From contig NC_056544.1 of assembly GCF_910596095.1 (NCBI RefSeq), positions 3,809,155 through 3,873,154 of the forward strand: a stretch of DNA of 64,000 nucleotides, read 5' to 3'. The stretch comes from Thunnus maccoyii (Eukaryota > Chordata > Actinopteri > Scombriformes > Scombridae). The notes under the pieces were generated by a model. The model searched no databases and was not told where the DNA came from. It saw nothing but the letters and a program-made list of their open reading frames with translations. The stretch's first letter is position 1; each line of letters begins with the position of its first letter. The position numbers and the translations under genes are program-made. This document shows positions 42,909 to 53,772 of the stretch, in pieces.

Positions 42909-44209
42909 TTGCATCAATTTTAAACCAAAATTGATAAAAATGAAAAGTTTTGATCTTAAACCCTTTAAAATGCAACAATGTAATAATTATTAAAGCTATT
43001 AAGTTAATTAAAATGTTCATATTCAAATATAATTTGGATTTTATTACTGGAAAGCCTTTGAATAAATTATTCATTTTCATGTCTGCATTCCTTTCATTAA
43101 GAATTTCTCCCTAATTAAATCTGTTGTCCTGGTTAGATATATATATATATACTAAAGAGAGATGATTGCAGCCACTGTTACTGACTGGACTGTCTGGGGT
43201 AAAGGTCAGGAGGTCACTGAAATGCCTGGCTCTTATTAGAACAATACAGTAAGAAAGTAGGTATGTTTCTATTGGTTTTTATTTGCATGATTTCATGTAC
43301 ATAACTCAGATATTTGAAAAACAAAACAAAACGCTGGAATACTGCAAAAAGGTTTGTACAGTTGGGTGAGGTGGAGAAGTTGCTTTTTGTATAGTACACA
43401 AAGCTTAAAGGCCTCCACTCTACCAGAAAGCCCTGAAAATAAAGACTAAATACAACATGTGCATCAGTGGTGTACCCAACAGCAATGTCCGCGGATCAAG
43501 GCCCTTGTTCAACATCACCATCCTCTTCCTCTCTATCACCATAGTGGTTGATAAAACAACTCACACATTAAAAAACACTAATCATCCATCCTAGGTGGGA
43601 ATTAGTTACATGCCATGATGTATCAGATGATTAAGTATGCAATCTTGTCACATCTGTTTGTTTATATTCACATTAAGGGGACTTGATGGAAACAAAATCT
43701 ACAATTGACACAATTTATTAAGCTTAAATTTTACAAATTCACTTTTTAAAATATTTTAAACTACTTCAGCTGTGAGTTGATAGTGTTAAATAAACACACA
43801 TTACACAGAAAATGTGTTAAAAGGGCAAGAAAAGACAAATTAACAGCCCATTTCATTAACATGAAGGGATTTGCTCTCAGAATGATTATTATTTTGGTTT
43901 CTTGTGCAAAAGCAGAGATACACTAAATGTCTCTCCAGATGAGACTTTATTCCAAATATGAAGACCAGTGGTGAAGTGGGACTGTAGTTACTGTGGTTGG
44001 AGGAAACACACTCCACACAGGATGAAATTAGTCACCTGAACTCAAATAAAAATATAGAATTTTGCCTGCTGTTTGCCTTTGAACTTGTGATGTCACAGTC
44101 ATGGCATCATTCCATTCCGAATGCAGTTAGTATGTTTTCATATTGAGAACAGAGCCACACTCTGATCAGTACACACTCTTCAGATCTCTGCAAGTGCTTG
44201 TATCGTCAA

Positions 44210-47200
44210 ATGAGTCTCGTTCGAAACGTCAACGTCATGTCTTCTACATCTACACAAAAGTTCATGACTCCAAGTTCTGGAAAAGATCGAGGTAAGTGTG
44301 AAGTTGTGGCAAAAAACTTGCAATCTCTACTGACATGAGATAATCCATATAATTTATCAGGTGTGGGTACCATTTCTGATTTAGTGCCTCGAGTTGTAGG
44401 TAAGAGTCCTGTTGTTGAGAGTTTTTTTAAATGCTGAAAACTTATTTGTGACGTACATGTGTGCTTTGACTTAATAGAAATTCAAAATTTGTAGTTAGTT
44501 TACAGACCTGAATATAATGATACAACTATCAAATAATAACTTTTAGTCCAAACAATATTCTGTATACAAGGCAATTCTGTCATGTAATGATCCAACATCT
44601 AGGTCCAGCTTTAGTGGAGGGTTTATAACACACTGCTGTTCAGAAAATAATGATATAAAGAGATGGGTTTTAAAACTAATTTTACAGAGATACACAGTCC
44701 CTGCTTCTCATTAGTCTAATCAAAGCACCAGTAGAACTCCTATTGTAACTTATTTTCTCATCAACCAAACCATGTTTAAAATGACTGATGGTCTGATGAT
44801 TGCTATGTTTTAAGTTTTCCTGCCTTTTATACACAGAGGAGGGAAAAACACATTTTGGTAAAATGCACAGTATTGTGGTATATTAAATAGATTTTATTAA
44901 ATTTGTCACAAATAATAAAATCAATACCCCTCTGACTTTATGCTGCTGCTGTTTTTACATTTATGTGACAGCTTTCAATTCTCATGAGTTGTGTTGAATG
45001 TGTTAAAAAATAATGCTAAGTCTGATCTAGACTTTGATGGAAAAGTGATTTGGGACTTATTCAAACATGAGACTGACAGTAAAACTTGCCCACAAATGAA
45101 CTTACAAGGTGCACGTCTGAGAAGGGTTGAAGTCTTGTATTTGCTTATTTACTTTGCTCTTCCCCTTATTATCAACACCTCATGTTCAGTATTGATATGA
45201 TTATTCACCTCCATCACTTTAACTAGGTGCAAGTTCATTATATGTTTCTTATGTCAAAGTGCACAACCCCAACGGGTCATCATGCAAGCTTGTGCAGTAC
45301 AGGAAGTTGTTCACACGGTTTTTCTCATTTGTAGAGAGCAACATGAATTTCAATGTAAGGAAGAGAGGAAGGGAGGACAGTGATGTTGCACCTATGAAAA
45401 AGATCAAGGTTTGCAACATCACCCAGTCCACTGAACCCTGCAGGGCTAGCCATGATGGAAAGATGCCCGGGAAAAAAATGAGGCCCAGTGAAGGGTCAGT
45501 GAAGAATTATACAAGACAGTGGGGCAAGAGAGAGGCCAGTGTTGATGCTGGGACATCTGCGAAAAGGATGAGGTGTAGCGACAGCACCAGCATCACTGTG
45601 TCCACTCCCACTGAATCTATCTCTACTGGATCCAGCATGAAGTCCAGCTCTACCGGATCCAGCATGAAGTCCAGCTCTACCGGATCCAGCATGAAGTCCA
45701 GCTCTACCGGATCCAGCATGAAGTCCATCTCTACTGGATCCAGCATGAAGTCCAGCTCTACTGAATCCATCACTACTGTCTCCAGTGAGAAAGTGATCAT
45801 CAGCCATGTTTTTAACAACGTCTCACTGGAAGAGCAGAAAGTTTTTGAGCTGGCCTCCTCAGGGAGCACCAGCAGAGGTGGGCTGATAGTGTAAAAGAAA
45901 GTTAGAGAAAGATTAGTTTGTGTGCTGCTACTGCTGTGTAAGCTAAGTGAAGACACGCTGCCTGCACCTTCTACAAGAGATTACTTTTAGCCTGGCCTTT
46001 GTAGAGAGTGAAAGAATGAAATCAGGATTGTTTAGGAGAAGTGTTGGAAGTAAATAGTAAAATAAATCTCTCCGTGTTTGTGTGTAGCTGAATTTGAAGA
46101 CAAGTATGTCCAGCAAGCACCGATCGGTCAGGGAGGCTTCGGTTCAGTATATGCTGGCTTCCGTAAAGAAGATTCTTTACCAGTAAGTCTTACAAACACG
46201 TTAATACACACATTATACCATCACCACAGCTTCAGAAAGTGCCAACCAAAAGACTTGTATTTCTGTCCTGCAGGTGGCTATCAAGCATGTACCCAGGGAT
46301 ATTGTGAGGCGCGAACGAGTGGTGAGTGATTTTATCTGATGTCAAACACAAACTGTTGAAATTCAAACTGTTACCTGAAAGTTGAACATTTCTTTCACAG
46401 CTCTAATGTGGATGAGCAAAACAGACAAGCCATCAGTTCTGCAGCTGCTTATATTTCAAACCTTTCTCTTTAAATTGACATTCATATGCAATCAATTTGG
46501 ATTTGCAAAGATTACCTCAATTGAACCTCATTTACCACTCAACATGTATACATTTGTTTTCTTTAGGTTTGCAATGGGAAGGTGTATTACATCATTCTGG
46601 AGGTGGCCCTCATGCTCAAGACTGCAGGTCTACCAGGATCAGATGGACAATCCGCTGCCATATCCCTTCTGGACTGGTACGCTCTTGAACATGAGCTAAT
46701 CCTGGTTTTGGAAAGACCAGCTTACTCCCTGGACCTTCACAAGTACCTTCAAATCAACGGAGGCTCCTTGCCGGAACATGAGGCTAAGGTACTGAGGCTA
46801 TGTGGAGGATGCTTCTGTCTATGTGTGTGTAGAAAAGCAGTTCTTGGCATCCTTTAGAGCAGAGCTTACCTGATGAGAAGGTCACTCTGGCTAAAACTGC
46901 AACCAAGGTCAACACTTGAATTTCATTTGTCTTTTTCAGTAGAGTGTTTTAGGCTGCAGTCTAAAGCTTGATTGATTTGGTTCAAACCACAACTGAAAAG
47001 TTACATTTATCACATTTAGTGTGATCTTAACTGCACATCCAACTTCCTTGTGAAATAGGCAGTACTAGAGAGTGGTGATGTAGGGACTACTCATAGGGCT
47101 ACTTGGTAAAATACTGTAGCTGGCATGATAACAGCTAACATGATAGCCAGCCAGGAATATGCTAGTGCCAGTCAGTCTCAATCATGGTTACAATAGCTCT

Positions 47201-48157
47201 CCACGCTAACAGGCTTGGCTGCTGATACAAGAGGTTCACACATTTTATTCAAACAGATATTTATAACATTAACTCTCAATTCAGTTCTTCTGAAAGACAA
47301 CTAACTTTAAAGTTTGAGGAACTGTTCTGAAAAATTTTGCCTCATGATGTTATTTTAGACACTTTTCCACCCTGCCAAGAATCTGGAGAAAATACTGCCT
47401 TACAGTCCCTCTCAACTACTGTATGTCTATGTCTCTCTATCTCAGATGATCCTGAGTCAGCTGGTGGATGCAGCCATTGACATGCACGCCAAGGGTGTCT
47501 TTCACAGGGACATCAAGTTAGAAAACACCCTGATTCAGCGTTCTCCAACTGGTGCCCCAAGAATCCGGCTGATTGATTTTGGCTGTGGCAGCTTCTCAAC
47601 AGAGACATCTTACGATTCTTTCTGTGGTATGATATCCATTAGCTAATTTTTAAGAATAATAACTTTCATGTTTAAAGAAAGCTTAGCCCCCTTCTCATTC
47701 TCTCGCACTTTCTGCCTTTGTCTTCCTCCATTTCTCTGCTGCTGCCTGTTCTAGGTACCCGTGCATACGTCCCTCCAGAGTGGTTTGACTGTAACGCATA
47801 CTGGGCTCATCCCACCACGGTTTGGCAGCTGGGCGCACTCTTCTATTCATTGCTGAATGGAAGAGAATATTTCACAACTGAAGACTTCATCCAGAACCAC
47901 ATTAGAATTAACAGTGCACTGTCCCGAGGTAAGACACAGTTTTATATCAGACAGTATCTTCTTCTGTTGTTGTTTTTTCCTCTCACAGAGTACTGTACCT
48001 GCCCCCTTAAACCTTGATCTCCTGCTTTTGCTCTTACTTTTCAGACACCAAGATTTTGTTGTACATGTGTCTGGCCAGAGACTCAATGGAGCGTGCCACT
48101 CTGCAGGAGCTACAGTCCTTCCTTGCCTTCACACAACCCAGCCCTCCACCCATCTAA
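44210..48157 (+). CDS. PIM-like serine/threonine kinase, copy 1 (9 exons, 498 residues)
   Basis: Exons: 44210-44291, 44361-44399, 45335-45877, 46088-46182, 46274-46321, 46567-46788, 47446-47626, 47755-47928, 48045-48157. All have GT-AG borders and phases that join cleanly. The C-terminal kinase domain has the glycine loop GQGGFGSV (about 235-242), catalytic lysine VAIK257, HRDIKLEN (363-370), DFG (387-389) and PPEW. KVYYIILEVALMLK, LLDWYALEHELILVLERP and the hinge Pro are typical of the expanded fish PIM family. All catalytic residues are present, so an active kinase is predicted. The N-terminal 220 residues are basic and Ser-rich with five 9-residue STGSSMKSS repeats and resemble nothing I know. 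The first two small exons are supported by splice sites and phase only. Confidence 0.87.
45621..45765 (+). repeat. 27-nt coding minisatellite in kinase copy 1
   Basis: Five in-frame units of STGSSMKSS (one ends SI), each containing GGATCC. Copy 2 has six units. Confidence 0.9.
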
Positions 48158-48169
48158 GCCCTCCTCTTC

Positions 48170-48175
48170 AATAAA
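48170..48175 (+). promoter_or_regulatory. polyadenylation signal (AATAAA) of kinase copy 1
   Basis: Canonical hexamer 13 bases after the stop. Duplicated at 57848-57853 after copy 2. Confidence 0.55.
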
Positions 48176-49070
48176 AGGCCGTCAGGTTGGTTCCTCCCAC
48201 CACCCCACATTCTCACAGTCGGGACAGCGCCACACACATATCCACATTGCAGGAAACAGTTAGCATTGAATAATACTCTGTGATGTCTGTTCTTTGCATA
48301 CGATCCTGCCATCGTTTCTCTTCCTGCTGAGATGCGCCGGAGTCCACCTGACCTCCATCACTGTCTGCTGTGTGCCCTGCTGCATCCTCGGAAATGGAAC
48401 ATTAATACTGGAGAGGAAACTGGAAAAAATACAGCAACAACAACAAAAATGGATCCTGTAGAACACCCAGCCGTCCATGTAGAGGGGATCTCTCCAATTT
48501 CCTACAAGCTCAGGATTTTTTCCTCGAGAGAGCTTGCGCTGGGTCAGGAACTATAGCTGATGTTCAATATACAAATAAATTGACCTTCATTTGATGTGGT
48601 GGTGTGAATTTTAAGTAAGGCTGTGTTAGAGCACTGTGAGCTTGTTTACGAGACATTTCTTGAGTAAAGAAAGAGCTTCAGAAATGTACTAAGCACAAGT
48701 CAGGCTAATTTAGGCTGTTAGATGATTTCTGTCAAACATGTTTAAAGCTATGATATATCTGGTTTATTGTATTCATGTAGAGACAGAAGTACATTGTTAC
48801 CACTCACGGTTAAGCACATCTTGTGAAGAAACATTTCACACTTTTTTATTCCTTAAAGAATCTGCTGGAAGCTCTTGAAAACCTCAGCAAAAATGTAAGC
48901 AGCTATGATTTCACCAGCACAATAGGTATGACGACAGTAAATGATCATCTGAGAAATTCAACTGAAAGAACATGTGAAAATAAAAACTTAACATGAAAAC
49001 AAAATCCAAACAAAAAATAAAGTAAGTTAAATTGTGGAAACCTTCAGATGAGTATTTCGATGATGAAATA

Positions 49071-49871
49071 TCAATCAATCAATCAATCAATTTTTAATTA
49101 TATAGCGCCATATCACAACAGAAGTCATCTCAAGGCACTTTTCACATAGAGCAGGTCAAGACCATACTCTTTAATTACAGAGACCCAACAATTCCCCCAT
49201 GAGCAAGCACTTGGCGACAGCGCTAAGGAAAAACTCCCCTTTAACAGGTAGAAACCTCAAGCAGACCCCAGCTCTTGGTGGGCGGCCATCTGCTTTGACC
49301 GGTTGGGTTGAGAGAGAGAAAGAGAGAGGGAAAGGGGGAGGGGGGACAGGAGAGCAACAATCACAACAACAACAACAAGCACAAGCATCAATAGACAGGG
49401 AAGGATGCCATCAGGACTGTGAAGGACCGCGAAAGCTCGGCCCAGGACCCATGTTTACCTGTGAGATGAGAAAGCACAAAAAACTCCGGGGAAGAAGCAA
49501 AGTTAGTGACATGCATTGATGTTACATGAATGCATACAGATGGAGAGGAGGAGGAGGAGAGAGGAGCTCAGTGCATCATGGGAAGTCCCCCAGCAGTCTA
49601 GGCCTATAGCAGCATAACTAAGGGCTGATCCAAGGCGAGCCTGGTCGGCCCTAACTATAAGCTTTATCAAAAAGGAAAGTTTTAAGCCTACTCTTAAACA
49701 TAGAGAGGGTGTCTGCACCCCGGACTGAATCTGGTAGATGGTTCCATAGAAGAGGAGCCTGATAGCTGAAGGCTCTGCCTCCCATTCTACTTTTAAAGAC
49801 TGTAGGAACCACCAGTAAGCCTGCATACTGGGAGCGCAGTGTTCTAGTGGGATAATACGGTATTATGAGCT
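49071..49871 (-). mobile_element. retroposon-like dispersed repeat inserted only in unit 1
   Basis: Absent from the matching site in unit 2 (about 58749), where GATGAAATACTGTTACTT is uninterrupted. It begins with (TCAA)n and TTATATAGCGCC, which on the minus strand is a LINE/SINE-type 3' tail. It contains the abundant teleost segment with GCACTTGGCGACAGCG and AAGGAAAAACTCCC. Flanking bases AAATA/TAAAT may be an imperfect target duplication. Confidence 0.85.
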
Positions 49872-51416
49872 AAATGTTACTTAAATGTTAAAACAGATAA
49901 ATTTCCAAAATATAAAAACCTTAGAGCTGATAAAAAAAGTTCTGAAAGAGCTTCTCCAGGCTTTATGACTGGAAAAGACAGACAGAGACAAGTAATCTGT
50001 CAGCCTACACTGAACTGCCTCAAATGTATAATACAGTATGTGTAAAATTAATATAAATAGAGCTCCTAACATCAGTGTATTTGTACAATGTGACTAGATG
50101 TACACCTTACGGATGAAAGGGTACAAGATGATTTTCTTTGAGGTTCAAATTTAAATTGAGAGAGAATTTAAGCAGAGCTCCAGTGTGGACAGAGAGAACA
50201 GAACTATTAATAAAATATCATACATGTTATCTTTAATTCAGTGAATATAATAATTGTGTACATACAGTAGATGCTGAACTTACCATAAATGTCATAAAAC
50301 GCCATGATGCACCAGATTTACAGGCACTCTTAATTATCTTGTCACGTTCTGTAGTCTGTTACTTTTTTTGGCTATTTTAAGATTTAGTCAGAAATCACAT
50401 AAAAGTTGTCTGAACTGCACTCTCACTAATGACTGATAACAGGAAAGATTCAAGATGTCACAGCCACACACACACACACATAATAAATCCATCCCTGTCC
50501 ATCACATTTCATTCATTTATCCATTACTGACAAGAGAAAAAGGCCCTATTTAAATACAATTTCAAAGCTGGGCCTGAATGGATATTGTTTGTTTATTAGT
50601 GTTGTTTCATGTATCACATAGCTGTAAACACACAGCCAGGAATAACTCAAAGGGTCAAGTTATGTGCAAACATGCAGACACAGAGAGAGAAACTATATTT
50701 GATCAGACTGATGCATACCACATAACCACAATGTCTCCAGGTAGACCTCCCTTGGATGTCACGCCCTTCTCTCCCCATGTTTCTGTTCTGCAATAAAGAC
50801 AAAAATGCCCCAAATATTTCTTAAAAAAGAGAAAAAAACTTCAGGTAATAAACTATTAGAGCAAAGACAACAAGGACAAAAAAGATAAAGTAAAGTTTTT
50901 TAGGAAGGTAACTAGGCTGCTGTTTATCTGTGCCATGGTGAAAAATAACCGATATATTTGCTATAACTTATATATTATGTTATATAATATATGATATATA
51001 GCCAATAATTTACTCAAGTACTGTACCTATGAGCAATTTTGTAATTTACTTGGGTAATAGCTTCTTTTTTTGCTATACTTGTAGTAGAGTTATTAGCCGG
51101 TTTTCAGATTAATATTTTACACACAAAACATATGATCAGTTTAGAAAGTATGATTCTTTGTTATAGATGAAATTTCCCAACTGTATATAAAGTTGTAGTT
51201 GTTGTAGTTAAAAAGTTGCTTTATTTCTCTGTAATAATAATCCAATAGTTTTGTAATTGAGTATTTTTACACTGTGGTACATTTACTCAAGTAAAAAACC
51301 TGCATACTCTGTCTGTTATGCATTTACAAATGCCCAACCCCAAAGACACCAAATATACTGTACTGCTGCAGAAGTTACACAACATTTTTTCAAAAATGAA
51401 CCCAACTTCTTACATA

Positions 51417-52469
51417 CAGTGCTGCTTGAAAGTTTGTGAACCCTTTAGAAATTTCTGTTTTTCTGCATAAATATGACCGAAAACGTGATCAGATATTTAC
51501 ACAAGTCCTAAAACTAGATAAAGTGAACCCAATTAAACAAATGAGGTAAAAAAAATAAACTTTTTCATTTATTTATTGAGGAAGATTATCCAATCTCACA
51601 TATTTGTGGGAGGCAAAAGTTTGTGAACCCTTGCTTTCAGTAATTGGTGTGACCCCCTTTTGCAGCAATAACTTCAACCAAACGTTTCGGGTAACTGTTT
51701 ATCAGCCCTGCACATCAGCTTGGAGGAATTTTAGGCCATTCGTCCTTACAGAACAGTCTCAACTCAGGGATGTTGTGGGCTTCTTTACATGAACTGCCTG
51801 CTTCAGGTCCTTCCACAGCATTTCTATAGGATTAGGGTCAGGACTTTGACTCGATTATTCCAAAACATTATCTGTCTTCTGCTCTAACCATTCTTTGGTA
51901 GAGTGACTTGTGTGTTTAGAGTTGTTGTCTTACTGCATGACCCACTGTCTGTTGAGCCTCAGTTCACAGACAAATACCTTAACATTTTCCTATAGAATTG
52001 ACTGGTACAACTCAGAACTCATAGCTCCTTCAATGATTGCAAGCTGTCCTGGTCCATAAGCAGCAAAGCAGCCCAAACTATGATACTGCCACCATCATGT
52101 TTCACAGATAGGATAAGACTCTTATGCTGGAATGCAGTGTTTGCTCATTGCCAAACAGAACACTTCTCTCTCAAGCCAAAAAGTTCGATTTTGGTCTCAT
52201 CCATCCACAGAACATTTTTCCAATCAGCTTCTGGCTTATCCATGTGATCTTGAGAGAACCGTAGACGGCAGCAATGTTCTTTTTGGAGAGAAGTGGTTTC
52301 TTTCCTTGCAACTCTGCCATGCACACCATTGATGTTCAATGTTCTCCTTATGATGGACTCATTAACATCGACTGTAGCCACTGCAAGAGAGACCTTTAGT
52401 TTCCTAGATGTTACCTTGGGGTTTCTTGTGGCCTCCCAGAGTGTTACACGCCTGCTCTTGGTGTGATTT
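51417..52469 (-). mobile_element. Tc1-like transposon on the minus strand, truncated at the duplication junction
   Basis: Minus-strand translation gives GVHGRVARKETTSLQKEHC and FSQDHMDKPEADWKNVLWMD followed by ETKIELFG, the Tc1 transposase catalytic block. The 3' end with CAGTGCTGCTTGAAAGTTTG lies next to TA at 51417. The coding sequence is broken by stops, and the 5' part is replaced by the start of unit 2 at 52470. Confidence 0.92.
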
Positions 52470-53772
52470 TTGCATCAATTTTAAATGAAAAGTTAAAATT
52501 GAAAGTTGAAGTTTTGATCTTAAACCCTTTAAAATGTAACAATGTCATAATTATTAAAACTATAAAGTTAATTAAAATGTTCATACTCAAATATAATTTG
52601 GATTCATTACTGTAAAGCCTTTGAATAAATTATTCATTTTCATGTCTGCATTCCTTTCATCAAGAATTTCTTCCTAATTAAATCTGTTGTCCTGGTTAGA
52701 TATATATATATATATTAAAGAGAAGTGATTGCAGCCATTGTTACTGACTGGACTGTCTGGGGTAAAGGTCAGGAGGTCACTGAAATGCCTGGCTCTTATT
52801 AGAACAATACAGTAAGAAAGTAGGTATGTTTCTATTGGTTTCTATTTGCATGATTTCATGCACATAACTCAGATATTTGAAAAAACAAAACAAAACGCTG
52901 GAATACTGCAAAAAGGTTTGTACAGTTGGGTGAGGTGGAGAAGTTGCTTTTTGTATAGTACACAAAGCTTAAAGGCCTCCACTCTACCAGAAAGCCCGAA
53001 AATACAGACTAAATACAACATGTGCATCAGTGGTGTACCCAACAGCAATGTCCGCGGATCAAGGCCCTTGTTCAACATCACCATCCTCTTCCTCTCTATC
53101 ACCATAGTGGTTGATAAAACAACTCACACATTAAAAAACACTAATCATCCATCCTAGGTGGGAAGTAGTTACATGCCATGATGTATCAGATGATTAAGTA
53201 TGCAATCTTGTCACATCTGTTTGTTTATATTCACATTAAGGGGACTTGATGGAAACAAAATCTACAATTGACACAATTTATTAAGCTTAAATTTTACAAA
53301 TTCACTTTTTAAAAAATTTTAAACTACTTCAGCTGTGAGTTGATAGTGTTAAATAAACACACATTACACAGAAAATGTGTTAAAAGGGCAAGAAAAGACA
53401 AATTAACAGCCCATTTCATTAACATGAAGGGATTTGCTCTCAGAATGATTATTATTTTGGTTTCTTGTGCAAAAGCGGAGATACACTAAATGTCTCTCCA
53501 GATGAGACTTTATTCCAAATATGAAGACCAGTGGTGAAGTGGGACTGTAGTTACTGTGGTAGGAGGAAACACACTCCACACAGGATGAAATTAGTCACCT
53601 GAACTCAAATAAAAATATGGAATTTTGCCTGCTGTTTGCCTCTGAACTTGTGATGTCACAGTCATGGCATCATTCCATTCCGAATGCAGTTAGTATGTTT
53701 TCATATTGAGAACAGAGCCACACTCTGATCAGTACACACTCTTCAGATCTCTGCAAGTGCTTGTATCGTCAA

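Larger units (their letters stand above)
42909..51608. repeat. tandem duplication, unit 1 (8.7 kb)
   Basis: Matches 52470-60479 almost base for base over exons, introns and flanks. The shared start is TTGCATCAATTTTAAA and the shared end is CACATATTTGTG inside a Tc1 element. The main differences are an 800-bp repeat insertion at 49071-49871 and shorter repeats in kinase exon 3. Confidence 0.97.
48176..52469. other. spacer between the two kinase genes
   Basis: Mostly sequence shared with unit 2. It holds the copy-1-specific repeat at 49071-49871, a short (CA)n at about 50465-50480 and the Tc1 element from 51417. No additional gene was seen. Confidence 0.6.

Noticed and set aside
44991..45200. 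69-codon frame upstream of kinase exon 3, conserved in both units
   Set aside because: Conservation is no better than in the neighbouring introns of the recent duplication, and splice sites of the right phase are lacking.
45259..45334. Possible kinase start at Met 45259 without the two small upstream exons
   Set aside because: A good acceptor at 45333-45334 matches the phase of exon 2, so this stretch is better read as intron. It remains possible as an alternative first exon.
45507..45956. 149-codon open frame antisense to kinase exon 3 (and 168 codons at 55106-55612)
   Set aside because: It is the complement of the 27-nt repeats, whose period keeps several frames open. No splice or family support.
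48332..48556. 74-codon frame after kinase copy 1 (and 58010-58234)
   Set aside because: Lies after the kinase stop and polyadenylation signal. Shared only because the region is duplicated, with no family similarity seen.
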